From assembly GCF_005405005.1 (NCBI RefSeq), contig NZ_BJDH01000010.1:62001-126000 (forward strand): a DNA stretch of 64,000 nt. Reading direction: 5' to 3'. Source of the stretch: Lactiplantibacillus daoliensis (GTDB lineage: Bacteria; Bacillota; Bacilli; Lactobacillales; Lactobacillaceae). Below the pieces are notes generated by a model. It saw only the letters and a program-made list of their open reading frames with translations. It made no database searches and was not told the origin of the DNA. This document shows positions 1 through 7,785 of the stretch, one piece after another; positions within the stretch are counted from its first letter, which is position 1; every line of letters begins with the position of its first letter. Position numbers and translations under genes: made by a program.

Positions 1-136
1 GCAGTTATGGCTACTGATCTTATATTTCGTCGTCCGATTCTGTTCAATGTTCCTATTCGGTGGCGTTTTAACCCGCTTAATCACGGATATGTTGGACCGC
101 AGTCACGTTTTAAAATCAACGCACACTAACAATTAG
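1..136 (+). CDS. C-terminus of ECF transporter S component (YkoE-like), partial
   Basis: The frame starting at base 2 is open and ends at TAG 134-136. It gives about 44 residues with a hydrophobic helix (LWLLILYFVVRF), a second segment (MFLFGGVLTRLI) and a polar tail. Fifteen bases later come the duplicated ECF ATPase and the EcfT-like permease, the gene order of YkoEDC-type importers for thiamine or hydroxymethylpyrimidine. I infer the substrate-binding membrane subunit. The N-terminus lies outside the window, so the family cannot be shown from motifs and the substrate is a guess from gene order. Confidence 0.6.
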   Translation, partial: QLWLLILYFVVRFCSMFLFGGVLTRLITDMLDRSHVLKSTHTNN

Positions 137-151
137 AAACGAGGGAGCAAC

Positions 152-1570
152 ATGGCGAACATTGCGCTGAAAAATTTAACCTATACCTATCCTGAGGCGC
201 AAGCGCCAACCCTGAATCACGTTCAGCTCACATTCAAAGCGCATCAATTTACGCTACTAACCGGGCCTTCTGGCACAGGTAAATCTACATTGTTAAAATT
301 GATGACTGGGCTCTTAAACTTACCTAGTGATCAAGGCACAATTAGTTACGATGGTCAGCCCCTGTCCCAAATTGACCCGACGATGCGTGCAGGTCAAGTG
401 GCTTTAATGTTTCAAAATCCCAATCAACAATTCGCGATGGATACGGTGGAAAATGAGCTTATTTTCGCTTTAGAAAACCGACGCGTTCAACCTGATAAAA
501 TAGCCGAAAAAATCACGACTGCTTTAGCTTTTGTTGAGATTAGTAACTTGCGTTCACGTGAGCTCAATCAACTATCCGGTGGTGAAAAGCAAAAGGTGGC
601 TTTAGCCGTCATCGTTGCCATGGACAGTGATGTCATCTTATTAGATGAGCCCTTCGCGAGCGTTGACCCAGCTGCACGCACTAGTTTGTTAAAACGACTT
701 GTTCAGTTGCGTGATGACGCTGGCAAGACAATTATTTTAGCCGATCACGACCTAACCGATTACGCGACAATTGTCGACCAAGTTGTCCGTATCACCGCAG
801 ACCGGCAGTTGACCACCATGCCAACTGCCGATTGGCCGAACCTGTTTGCTGCCTTTGCCAAGACTAATCACTCTGATCAGCTTTGGCCATTACCAACCGA
901 ACCACAAACACCCTTGTTTCGGTTCAACCAGCTTGGTCTCAAACAAGGTCAGCACGAGCTCTTAAGAACGACTGACTTAATGCTATTACAACACCACAAC
1001 ACCTTGATTACTGGCCCTAATGGCAGTGGTAAATCGACCTTATTTGAGAGCCTCGTCCGCTTAACAACTTACGACGGGCAGATTACCTATTTAAATAACG
1101 ACATTAAAACACTACGTCGAAAGCGCTATGCCCGCCAAGTTGCTTTATTATTTCAAGATGCCGAGACGCAATTCTTAAACATTACCGTTGCGGAAGAATT
1201 AGCTCAAAGCAAAAAATACGCCTATGGTAACTACTTCACTAGTACCCGCATCGCCTTAGCCATGACACAATTAAACTTGACCGGGCATGAGGACCAAGTC
1301 ATTTACACCTTGAGCGAAGGCCAAAAGAAAAAGCTCCAAATTTTACTCATGCTAATTATGCAGTCTCCGGTCTTACTGATGGATGAACCGCTTAAGGGAC
1401 TGGATTTAAAATCAGTACGCGCCCTCGTGTCATTATTAAAGTCGACCATTGCTGTCACAAAACAAACTTTGATTATCATTAGTCATCAACTAACTGGCTT
1501 GACACCGCTGATCGACTACCACTTACGTTTTGATCATCAACAGCTCACTTACCGGGAGGCGATCGAATGA
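152..1570 (+). CDS. ECF transporter duplicated ATPase (YkoD-like)
   Basis: This 472-residue energy-coupling ATPase has two ABC domains in one chain. Domain 1 (about 1-235) shows Walker A GPSGTGKST, signature LSGGEKQKVALA, Walker B VILLDEP and a switch His in ILADHD. Domain 2 (about 255-472) shows GPNGSGKST, a divergent signature LSEGQKKKLQ and VLLMDEP. The fused arrangement is typical of YkoD-like group I/II ECF systems and replaces separate EcfA1 and EcfA2. The SD GAGGGAG lies 6-9 bases before ATG 152. The gene follows a putative S component and overlaps the EcfT-like gene by 4 bases (ATGA), so the three are one operon. It should power uptake of a vitamin or metal; the substrate is not visible here. 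Confidence 0.9.
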   Translation: MANIALKNLTYTYPEAQAPTLNHVQLTFKAHQFTLLTGPSGTGKSTLLKLMTGLLNLPSDQGTISYDGQPLSQIDPTMRAGQVALMFQNPNQQFAMDTVENELIFALENRRVQPDKIAEKITTALAFVEISNLRSRELNQLSGGEKQKVALAVIVAMDSDVILLDEPFASVDPAARTSLLKRLVQLRDDAGKTIILADHDLTDYATIVDQVVRITADRQLTTMPTADWPNLFAAFAKTNHSDQLWPLPTEPQTPLFRFNQLGLKQGQHELLRTTDLMLLQHHNTLITGPNGSGKSTLFESLVRLTTYDGQITYLNNDIKTLRRKRYARQVALLFQDAETQFLNITVAEELAQSKKYAYGNYFTSTRIALAMTQLNLTGHEDQVIYTLSEGQKKKLQILLMLIMQSPVLLMDEPLKGLDLKSVRALVSLLKSTIAVTKQTLIIISHQLTGLTPLIDYHLRFDHQQLTYREAIE

Positions 1571-2226
1571 ATCCCAGTATTAAGCTCTTATTGCTTTTTA
1601 TCATTGCGTTAGAAATCTCGTTCACGACTATTATTAGTTTGAACGTGGCCTTAATTGTGCTGGCGATTGCTTACTTACTCATTCACCACACCAAACTACG
1701 GACCATCGGTTGGCTATTGATTGTCCCTTTACTACCAGCGATTGGTCTTTGGAGTACCCAGTATATTAATGGAAGTGGCAACAAAACATTGATGGCGTGG
1801 GTCCTATTTAGCCGTATCTATACTTTCGTTTTTACCGGTGCCACGTTTACCTTGACTACCAATATTTTGCAGCTCGCCGACTCACTGGAACAGAATTGGC
1901 ATTTACCGGCCAAGTTTGCTTATGGCGTGCTCGCCGCCTATAACTTGGTGCCAAAAATTCAGCACGAAGTTAAGATTATTCGGGCTGCGGGCCTAATGCG
2001 GGGTCAGCAACTTTCATTCTGGTCGCCCAAGCTCTATTTTAAGGCCGTGCTCGTATCCATCAATTGGTCCCAAAATTTAGCTCAGGCCATGGTTTCACAT
2101 GGGTTTGTTGAAGATGCGCCCCGGACTCACTTTCGTCACTGCCCATTAGTTTGGCAAGACTGGGCAATTTTCACAGTTAGCATTATTTTGATGCAAGTTG
2201 GCGCTTTTCTCCTACCATGGCATTAA
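1567..2226 (+). CDS. ECF transporter transmembrane component (EcfT/YkoC-like)
   Basis: This 219-residue membrane protein has about five hydrophobic segments. A cytosolic motif near residue 142 (AAGLMRGQQL) matches the Ala-Arg-Gly coupling-helix signature of EcfT proteins, which contact the ATPase grooves. A family usually has two such motifs; only this one is clear. The start ATG overlaps the stop of the upstream ATPase, so translation is probably coupled. A strong terminator follows the stop. Together with the preceding genes it forms a dedicated S-A-T importer, probably of the YkoEDC class. Confidence 0.85.
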   Translation: MNPSIKLLLLFIIALEISFTTIISLNVALIVLAIAYLLIHHTKLRTIGWLLIVPLLPAIGLWSTQYINGSGNKTLMAWVLFSRIYTFVFTGATFTLTTNILQLADSLEQNWHLPAKFAYGVLAAYNLVPKIQHEVKIIRAAGLMRGQQLSFWSPKLYFKAVLVSINWSQNLAQAMVSHGFVEDAPRTHFRHCPLVWQDWAIFTVSIILMQVGAFLLPWH

Positions 2227-2267
2227 AAAAGACGTCGCCCATTTGAAGTTGGGCCGCGTCTTTTTTT
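2227..2267 (+). terminator. Rho-independent terminator after the ECF operon
   Basis: Stem AAAGACG..GCCC pairs with GGGC..CGTCTTT and is followed by seven T. It sits directly after the stop at 2226. The A-run on the left also lets it work for the convergent ABC-F gene. Confidence 0.85.
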
Positions 2268-2280
2268 AGCCACCAGCCAT

Positions 2281-3795
2281 CTACCGTTTAGCCGCTTCAA
2301 TTTGTGCTCGTAAATCTTGAATTTCAGCCGTAGATGACATTGGATCCGCCATTAACTGATCATATTTAAATTGTAATAAGGGTAAGTCTGAGGGTGCACT
2401 GGCCTTGATTGCCACTTGATCAGGATCGACTAACCGCTGCGCTTTAAAAGCCAATGTTCGCGTCGTAACTTGCTGGCGAAAGACTTCATCATGAGAAACG
2501 AAAATGACAGTACCAGGATAATTTTGTAAATAGTCTGCTAGGGCGTCTAAGGCATCCACATCTAAATAATTGGTTGGTTCATCAAGCATCAACACGTTAT
2601 ACGCTCCAACTAGAATACTGACTAGTTGCAGTTTAACTAATTCACCACCGCTCAAGCCGACCACCGTCTGATCGTAAAAGCGTGCTGGTAACCCCAACGC
2701 ACCCATGATATTCCGAATTGTTTGATCTGGTAGCTGACTCGCCGCACGCACGGTTTGCCAAACTGTCAAATGACCATCTAACGCAGTCATGTCCTGCTGG
2801 AAAACACCAATTTTAGCTGCTGCCGATACCGATAACCCCTGACACCCATTTAAAATAGCTTTTAACAACGTGGTTTTTCCACAACCATTGGGGCCAACTA
2901 ACGCAACTCGTTCACCGGGTTTAATTTGAAAACTCGTTTGTCTCAATAACGTTTCATTATGTTCACGCAGCGTTAAATCACTGGCGTAAACTACTGTTTT
3001 ACCAGTAAAAGCTGGAAAGTCCGTGGCAACTAATTTGAAGCCAACTTGTGTAAACGGCTTAGTCACCGTTGCTTCACGTGAAGCCCGTGTCATCAAGTTC
3101 TTCGCACTACGATCCATCTTCGCGGCCGTCGCTTCTCGTAATGATCTCGAATTAGCCCGTTCACCAGCAGTCATTCGTCGATTACCCTTACGAATTCGTT
3201 GCGCTTTTTCCTTGCGTGCTTGCATCGCTTGTTTTAAATCACGTTCATGCCGATTCTGGCGTACATAGGCCGCTTGCTGGGTGGCAATGGCTTGATTTTT
3301 TTGTGCCAAATAGGCCGCGTAGTTTCCTGGATAAGCCTTAAATTCTTGGTGACTGACGGCCCAAGTTTGCGTCGTGACCGCATTTAATAATTGGCGATCA
3401 TGGGAGATCAACAATAATAGGCCATGATACTGACGTAATTTTTTAACCAACCAAGCTTGATGTGGCTCATCCAAGTTTGATGACGGCTCATCTAATATTA
3501 GAATTTCAGGCCGTTCACTCAACGCTTGCCGAACACGCGCCATCATTGCTTGTCCCCCACTACGATCTTGGGTGGGCGCAATTTGGGCAACATGCGTCAC
3601 TGGCGCATCTACTAGCAGCTGACCAGTATAATCTTTATCAACACCAGTTAAGAGGTGCGCTAATGTTGACTTACCAGCCCCATTACGACCGACAATCCCG
3701 ATGTGATCGCCACTAGTCGCCATCAGTTGCTCAATCGTAAATAGTGGGCGACCATTAATTAATTTTTCAATTTTTGATAATTTTATTTCAGACAT
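2281..3795 (-). CDS. ABC-F family ATPase (ribosome-protection or translation factor type)
   Basis: This 504-residue protein has two ABC domains and no membrane segment. Domain 1 has GRNGAGKST, a degenerate signature DRSGGQ and ILILDEPSSNLD. Domain 2 has GPNGCGKTT, LSGGELVKL and VLMLDEPTNYLD. Between them lies a long basic linker (about 155-255, rich in Arg and Lys), as in ABC-F factors that insert into the ribosomal E site. The short length and short first domain resemble the antibiotic-resistance branch (Vga/Lsa/Msr-like) more than EttA or Uup; that is a guess without a tree. SD AAGGAGG lies 8 bases before ATG. It has its own promoter and a leader with a three-codon uORF, a common layout for drug-inducible ABC-F genes. 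Confidence 0.85.
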   Translation of the reverse strand: MSEIKLSKIEKLINGRPLFTIEQLMATSGDHIGIVGRNGAGKSTLAHLLTGVDKDYTGQLLVDAPVTHVAQIAPTQDRSGGQAMMARVRQALSERPEILILDEPSSNLDEPHQAWLVKKLRQYHGLLLLISHDRQLLNAVTTQTWAVSHQEFKAYPGNYAAYLAQKNQAIATQQAAYVRQNRHERDLKQAMQARKEKAQRIRKGNRRMTAGERANSRSLREATAAKMDRSAKNLMTRASREATVTKPFTQVGFKLVATDFPAFTGKTVVYASDLTLREHNETLLRQTSFQIKPGERVALVGPNGCGKTTLLKAILNGCQGLSVSAAAKIGVFQQDMTALDGHLTVWQTVRAASQLPDQTIRNIMGALGLPARFYDQTVVGLSGGELVKLQLVSILVGAYNVLMLDEPTNYLDVDALDALADYLQNYPGTVIFVSHDEVFRQQVTTRTLAFKAQRLVDPDQVAIKASAPSDLPLLQFKYDQLMADPMSSTAEIQDLRAQIEAAKR

Positions 3796-3866
3796 TCAAA
3801 ATTCCTCCTTAGGTTCAAGGATTAAATCGTCGCACAAAAAAAGCGTTCCCTTTTTACGTAGAGACC

Positions 3867-3969
3867 GCTGGCATTCGAATTCCAGCCAGCACAACTAATT
3901 AATCCCGAAAAAGACAGTCCACCCCTGATAATTTAGTTTGACTGTTTAATTGCTAGAATTAATTAGTTG
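3867..3969 (-). promoter_or_regulatory. Structured leader of the ABC-F gene (inverted repeats)
   Basis: Arms 3892-3903 and 3958-3969 are a perfect 12-bp inverted repeat. A second hairpin, GCTGGC at 3867-3872 with GCCAGC at 3885-3890, follows on the minus-strand transcript, then a T-run about 20-30 bases later. I see no strong conventional terminator stem next to the T-run, so control could be by attenuation or by masking translation. Confidence 0.5.
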
Positions 3970-3974
3970 CGCAT
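3963..3974 (-). CDS. Three-codon leader uORF (Met-Arg-Asn) before the ABC-F gene
   Basis: On the minus strand a GGAGG (3985-3989) lies 10 bases before ATG CGC AAC TAA. It starts about 30 bases after the predicted transcription start. The codons from the end of CGC onward form one arm (3958-3969) of a perfect 12-bp inverted repeat whose partner is 3892-3903. A ribosome held on the uORF would block this stem. Known inducible ABC-F and erm leaders use very short peptides with Arg near the start. That this one stalls ribosomes is inference. Confidence 0.5.
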   Translation of the reverse strand: MRN

Positions 3975-4011
3975 TGGCTGAAATCCTCCGTGTTTTCATA
4001 AGTTGATTCAT

Positions 4012-4040
4012 AGGTTATCATGGTTTAATTGTTTTTGCAA
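4012..4040 (-). promoter_or_regulatory. Promoter for the ABC-F gene
   Basis: Minus-strand -35 TTGCAA (4035-4040), 17-bp spacer, extended -10 TGA-TAACCT (4012-4017). It is divergent from, and overlaps, the crcB promoter region. Confidence 0.55.
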
Positions 4041-4051
4041 CTCACGGCTAG

Positions 4052-4080
4052 TTGTCCTCACCGATCTTTTTCTGTAAACT
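4052..4080 (+). promoter_or_regulatory. Promoter for the crcB pair
   Basis: -35 TTGTCC (4052-4057), 17-bp spacer, -10 TAAACT (4075-4080), 27 bases before the first crcB ATG. No fluoride-riboswitch core can be seen in the short 5' leader. Confidence 0.55.
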
Positions 4081-4106
4081 AGCCTTACTTACTGAAAGGA
4101 TGACAG

Positions 4107-4499
4107 ATGTTGAAAAAAGTTTTTGCGATTATTATTTTTGCCATGATTGGTGGTGGCTTTCGTGAATGGCTTAACCTCTTGATCAGCTGGCCACAACATT
4201 TTTGGATTACCGTCATCATCAATGTGAGTGGGGCCTTTTTATTAAGCCTCGTGACCACGCTGCTGCCGGCCAAGCTTCCCATTTCTGAGGCACTTGTCAC
4301 CGGTATGAGTGTGGGCTTGATTGGTAGTTTCACAACCTTTTCAACTTTTACATTTGAAACGCTACAACTCATGCAGCAAGGGCATAGCGTTTTAGTCTTA
4401 GCTTATGTTGGTGCCAGCTTGGGCCTCGGTTTAATTGCCGGGATTGCCGGTAATTTACTAAGTAATCACTGCTTACTAGTGAGGGATGAACCATGCTAA
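4107..4499 (+). CDS. crcB1: Fluoride exporter CrcB/Fluc subunit 1
   Basis: This 130-residue protein has four hydrophobic segments. The Fluc hallmark GSFTTFSTFTFE lies near residues 72-83, with the paired Phe and the Thr-Phe-Ser break that line the fluoride pore. The usual N-terminal Gly-Gly-Arg motif reads GGGFREW here. Fluc channels are dual-topology dimers, and Gram-positive bacteria often split the function between two adjacent genes, as here. SD GAAAGGA lies before ATG 4107. The gene overlaps the next crcB by 7 bases. It exports fluoride by passive channel flow and protects enolase and pyrophosphatase. Confidence 0.92.
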   Translation: MLKKVFAIIIFAMIGGGFREWLNLLISWPQHFWITVIINVSGAFLLSLVTTLLPAKLPISEALVTGMSVGLIGSFTTFSTFTFETLQLMQQGHSVLVLAYVGASLGLGLIAGIAGNLLSNHCLLVRDEPC

Positions 4500-4846
4500 T
4501 CACGATAACCGTCGTTAGCTTAGGATCAGCATTGGGCGCGGTTTCCCGCTATGCAATTATGCAGCTGACGAAGCCACTGAATCCACGACTCAAATTACCC
4601 TTGGCAACCCTCGGCATTAACCTCATCGGTGCGGGGCTACTCGGTTGGGTCATGACGAGTCCAATTCCGACCTTGTGGCAACTATTTCTGGGGACCGGCA
4701 TCATGGGTGGTCTCACCACTTTTTCAACGATGATTAATGAAATTGTCTTACTCATTCAAAGTCGTCATTTTACCACCGCCAGCTGGTATTTTGGACTAAG
4801 CTTAATTGGCGGTCTAACCATGGTTTGGTTAGGAACCTTATTGTAA
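4493..4846 (+). CDS. crcB2: Fluoride exporter CrcB/Fluc subunit 2
   Basis: This 117-residue partner of the upstream gene has four transmembrane segments. Motifs are GSALGAVSRYAIM at the N-terminus (Gly-x-x-x-Arg helix of the family), a conserved Asn in LGINLIGAGLLG, and the pore signature GGLTTFSTMINE near residues 71-82. The length is typical. It starts inside the crcB1 coding end (…GAACC-ATG), so the two are translationally coupled and probably form a heterodimeric fluoride channel. Confidence 0.92.
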   Translation: MLITITVVSLGSALGAVSRYAIMQLTKPLNPRLKLPLATLGINLIGAGLLGWVMTSPIPTLWQLFLGTGIMGGLTTFSTMINEIVLLIQSRHFTTASWYFGLSLIGGLTMVWLGTLL

Positions 4847-4849
4847 TGA

Positions 4850-4888
4850 AAAAGGACTGAGCAAGATTGCTCAATCCTTTATTTTTAT
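4850..4888. terminator. Bidirectional terminator between crcB2 and the small membrane protein
   Basis: AAAGGACTGAGCA pairs with TGCTCAATCCTTT around a 4-base loop. It has A-runs on the left and a T-rich stretch on the right, so it serves both converging genes. Confidence 0.8.
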
Positions 4889-4890
4889 AA

Positions 4891-5085
4891 TTAACTGTGA
4901 AATGGTATTGCTAAGAGTGCCAGACCACCGATTGCGGCAACCGCTAACCCCAGCCATAAAACAACTCGAATTAAAAATAGCCCAATTACGACCACGGCAA
5001 TCACACCCAGTAGCCAAAAACCAACTTTAAAGACAACTTTTAGCAACCAGAATCCAATCACCAAAGCAATCAATAAACCGATCAT
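4891..5085 (-). CDS. Small two-helix membrane protein, function unknown
   Basis: This 64-residue protein is almost entirely hydrophobic, with two or three Leu/Val/Ile/Gly segments, two Lys between helix 1 and 2, and a PFHS end. I do not recognise the family. An in-frame TAA directly precedes the ATG at 5085, so the start is fixed. The only strong SD (GGAGG, 5111-5115) is 25 bases upstream, but a GCGCC/GGCGC hairpin (5092-5107) lies between and would bring it to about 9 bases. The gene is flanked by a bidirectional terminator and the ackA gene end. Confidence 0.65.
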   Translation of the reverse strand: MIGLLIALVIGFWLLKVVFKVGFWLLGVIAVVVIGLFLIRVVLWLGLAVAAIGGLALLAIPFHS

Positions 5086-5221
5086 TTATCCGCGCCTAAT
5101 TTGGCGCTTCCCTCCTTACGGTCGTCGCGACCGCTGGTTGAACATCACTGTTCTTGTCCATTAGTTTAGCATGGCAATCAAGTCAACACTAGCAACTCGA
5201 CTGAGTTTTAAAAAAGTTTAA

Positions 5222-6409
5222 TTACTCCTGTAAGGCGGCCACTTGGCGCACCATTGCGAGTTCCTCGTTAGTTGGAATCAACAAAACTTTGACGGCTGAA
5301 TCTGAACTGCTAATAATCCCTTCATTACCAGCTGCATTCAAGTCAGTGTCTAATTTAATATTGAAGACTTGTAGTTCATCAATAATTTGTTGTCGCAACT
5401 CAACATTATGTTCACCAATACCGCCGGCAAAAATAACCGCATCCGCGCCGTGTAATTCGGTCAAATAGCTCCCGGCATACTTGGCAATGCGATTAACAAA
5501 AATATCAATCGCTAATTTTGCCCGGGGGTTCGTGTGCTCTTGTGCTTTGATTTCGCGCATATCTGGTGAAATACCAGAAACACCTAATAGTCCAGACTCA
5601 TTGTTAAGCATCATCATGATTTCATTCGGATCACTGATTTTAAGCTCTTTCATCAAGAATGGCAAAATTGATGGGTCTAAATCACCAGAACGTGTGCCCA
5701 TCGTGACGCCGGTTAACGGCGTGAAGCCCATCGAGGTATCAAAAGCCTTACCGTTTTTAACTGCAGCCAAGGACGCCCCGCTTCCTAAATGGAGCGTAAC
5801 TAAATCAAGCTCATTTTTAGATTTGTGCAGTAATTCTGCCGCCCGACCAGTCAAATACCCGTGGGAAATCCCATGTTCACCATAGCGCCGAATATGATAC
5901 TTTTGAGTCAGCTCATAAGGCAAGCTATAAATGGCATTCATTTCTGGTAAGTCAGTGAAAAATTGACTGTCGAAAACGGCATATTGTTTCACGCCTGGTA
6001 ACGTCTGTGCCATTGTTTCAATCCCTTTAGCTTCCATTGGATTGTGCAACGGCGCAAAGTTGCTGAGCCCTTTGATCTCGTCTAAAACCGTTGGCGTGAC
6101 TTCAACTGCATGTTTAAACGTTTCACCACCAGCTACCACACGATGGGCAACGGCGGTAATTTCACTTAACGACTGAATCACTTCCAAGCGTTGCAGCTCA
6201 GTGAGCATCATCTTAGCCGCCCGACCTTGGTCTAAGTTATCCACTGTTGTTTCAAATTTTTGATGATCACCATATTTGATTGTAAAAATGGAACCTGGCA
6301 TACTAATTCGTTCAACGAGTCCACTGGCTAAGACTGTTTCCGCTGGCATTTCAAATAATTGCCACTTTAATGACGAACTACCAGCATTAATAATTAATGT
6401 TTTTTGCAT
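5222..6409 (-). CDS. ackA: Acetate kinase
   Basis: This 395-residue protein converts acetyl-phosphate and ADP to acetate and ATP, the ATP-yielding end of the phosphoketolase and acetate branch. Family motifs are the N-terminal phosphate loop INAGSSSLKW, the ASKHA-fold HLGSGASLAAVKNGKAFDTSMGFTPLTG, GTRSGDLDP, and the C-terminal adenosine site FAGGIGEHN and NEELAM. Length is as expected. The frame stays open upstream, but I chose ATG 6409 because GAGGGAG lies 9-13 bases before it and the motif INAGSSSLK starts at residue 7. It is divergent from the RqcH-like gene. A palindrome TTTTCATGAAAA lies 33-44 bases upstream. Confidence 0.95.
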   Translation of the reverse strand: MQKTLIINAGSSSLKWQLFEMPAETVLASGLVERISMPGSIFTIKYGDHQKFETTVDNLDQGRAAKMMLTELQRLEVIQSLSEITAVAHRVVAGGETFKHAVEVTPTVLDEIKGLSNFAPLHNPMEAKGIETMAQTLPGVKQYAVFDSQFFTDLPEMNAIYSLPYELTQKYHIRRYGEHGISHGYLTGRAAELLHKSKNELDLVTLHLGSGASLAAVKNGKAFDTSMGFTPLTGVTMGTRSGDLDPSILPFLMKELKISDPNEIMMMLNNESGLLGVSGISPDMREIKAQEHTNPRAKLAIDIFVNRIAKYAGSYLTELHGADAVIFAGGIGEHNVELRQQIIDELQVFNIKLDTDLNAAGNEGIISSSDSAVKVLLIPTNEELAMVRQVAALQE

Positions 6410-6441
6410 CGTTATCACGCTCCCTCTACTAGAATACCGAA

Positions 6442-6453
6442 TTTTCATGAAAA
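6442..6453. promoter_or_regulatory. Palindrome TTTTCATGAAAA upstream of ackA
   Basis: A 12-bp perfect palindrome 33 bases before the ackA start. The same 12 bases occur at 9637-9648, 29 bases before the phosphoglycerate-mutase-like gene. It is one base longer in the centre than the CodY box core (TTTTC-W-GAAAA), so I do not assign a regulator. Confidence 0.35.
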
Positions 6454-6518
6454 CTGCTGAATTATTTTGTCTGCGGTATACTAAAACCAAACTTAATTTT
6501 AAAAAAGGACGGCCAACT

Positions 6519-7382
6519 ATGTCAACCCAAGCCGAATTAACCGACGCCGCCGTCGTTCAAGATGCGATGGCTCGTCAAATCTTTCGTACCAATAAACAAA
6601 TTGAGGCACTCACACGCGCTATTGATCGTGTCGACGATGCCACGGACTTACAAGTTAAGGGCACGTTATTAAAAACTTATGCGAGTCAGATTGAGGGACA
6701 TCATCACTTTGTTGAACTCCCCGATTATCGTGACCCCGATCAAACCTTAACGATTCAACTCGATATTACTAAATCAATTATGGCCAATGCAGAGGCTTAT
6801 TTTCATCAATACCGCAAGGACAAACGTGGGCTGCAAACAGTGACTAGCAATCGCAACCAAGCCGAAGCCGACTTAAAACAACAATTAGCTCGTCAAGCCG
6901 GCTTCGACCCTGAATCACCTGATCAAGTAGCAGCGATTAAGCAACAGCTGATTGCCGAAGGGGCCTTAAAGACCAAAGTTCTACATTCATCTAAGGCACC
7001 CGAGCCCGCTCATCCACGGCGTTTCTATACCACTGACCACGTTTTAGTCGAAGTGGGCAAAAATAGTGATCAAAATGACCATTTAACCCTGACCGCGCGG
7101 AAAGATTACTACTGGATGCATGTCAGTGAACTTGCTGGATCACACGTCGTAATCCACAGTAATCATCCCAGTCAACAAACACTCGAGGAAGCCGCGGTTT
7201 TGACCGCCTATTACAGCAAAGGTCGCAAATACCCACGAGTTCCCGTGGACGTCTTAAAAGTGAGCCAATTACGCAAACCCAAGGGCGCTAAATCCGGCCT
7301 AGTAACTTTTTCTGGAAAAGCGTCGACGATTACCGTTCGGCCAGATGCCGATTTAGTCAAACAATTACGTGTTGAGGAATGA
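6519..7382 (+). CDS. Truncated RqcH/FbpA-like protein: NFACT-R domain without NFACT-N
   Basis: This 287-residue protein matches the C-terminal half of RqcH (formerly FbpA). Residues 25-150 resemble its middle region (LKTYASQI, TIQLDITKSIMANAEAYFHQYRK). Residues 170-275 are the NFACT-R (DUF814) domain with VGKNSDQNDHLT, WMHVSELAGSHVVIHS, LEEAAVLTAYYSKGRKYPRVPVDV and KPKGAKSG. In RqcH the N-terminal NFACT-N domain holds the Asp-Arg pair that recruits tRNA-Ala for alanine tailing; that domain is absent. I chose ATG 6519 for its protein context; the SD AAAAAAGGA is moderate. The next gene overlaps by 4 bases. A role on the ribosome or another RNA is inference. Confidence 0.75.
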   Translation: MSTQAELTDAAVVQDAMARQIFRTNKQIEALTRAIDRVDDATDLQVKGTLLKTYASQIEGHHHFVELPDYRDPDQTLTIQLDITKSIMANAEAYFHQYRKDKRGLQTVTSNRNQAEADLKQQLARQAGFDPESPDQVAAIKQQLIAEGALKTKVLHSSKAPEPAHPRRFYTTDHVLVEVGKNSDQNDHLTLTARKDYYWMHVSELAGSHVVIHSNHPSQQTLEEAAVLTAYYSKGRKYPRVPVDVLKVSQLRKPKGAKSGLVTFSGKASTITVRPDADLVKQLRVEE

Positions 7383-7738
7383 TCAAAATGACCCCTGTTG
7401 AAAGTTATATTGCGACGACACCAGCTGAAATGCACGCCAAACTAAACGCCCTCAGAACCACGATTCTAACGGTTCTACCTGACGCTGAGGAACAGTTAAA
7501 ATACCAGATGCCGACATTTTACTGGCACGAAAATGTGATGCATTTTGCATTGTTTAAGCAGCACATTGGTTTGTACCCAACACCAAGTGGCGTCACCGCC
7601 TTTGCTGCCGAATTGACCGACTACAAGACAAGTAAGGGAGCGATTCAGTTGCCCCTCACTGCCCCATTACCACTTGACCTCGTTCGGCGCATCACTGAAT
7701 TTCGCAAACAAGAAATTATCACTAAATATCAGTTGTAA
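7379..7738 (+). CDS. DUF1801/YdhG-like protein
   Basis: This 119-residue soluble protein has the YdhG/DUF1801 pattern: an N-terminal helix with a Tyr-Ile repeat (VESYIATTP), LRTTILTVLPDAEEQLKYQMPTF, then HFALFKQHIGLYPTPSG and a closing KGAIQLPL region. In Bacillus a member was reported as a frataxin-like iron carrier, so an iron or other small-ligand role is possible. The ATG overlaps the upstream stop (ATGA), with GAGG just before it. A second start, Met4, is possible. It is co-transcribed with the RqcH-like gene. Confidence 0.75.
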   Translation: MIKMTPVESYIATTPAEMHAKLNALRTTILTVLPDAEEQLKYQMPTFYWHENVMHFALFKQHIGLYPTPSGVTAFAAELTDYKTSKGAIQLPLTAPLPLDLVRRITEFRKQEIITKYQL

Positions 7739-7742
7739 CCAA

Positions 7743-7785
7743 AAACAGATTATTTGTCACTTATTGGCAAATAACCTGTTTTTTT
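7743..7785 (+). terminator. Terminator after the YdhG-like gene
   Basis: AAACAGATTATTTG pairs with CAAATAACCTGTTT around an 11-base loop, followed by a T-run. Confidence 0.8.

Noticed and set aside
4081-4106. Fluoride riboswitch before crcB
   Set aside because: The leader from the predicted promoter to the start is only about 20 bases, and no fluoride aptamer core is visible.
4085-4372. Open frame antisense to crcB1
   Set aside because: It lies wholly opposite a well-supported gene and has no family motif or SD.
6440-6455. CodY box before ackA
   Set aside because: The centre has one base more than the CodY consensus, so I list only an unassigned palindrome.
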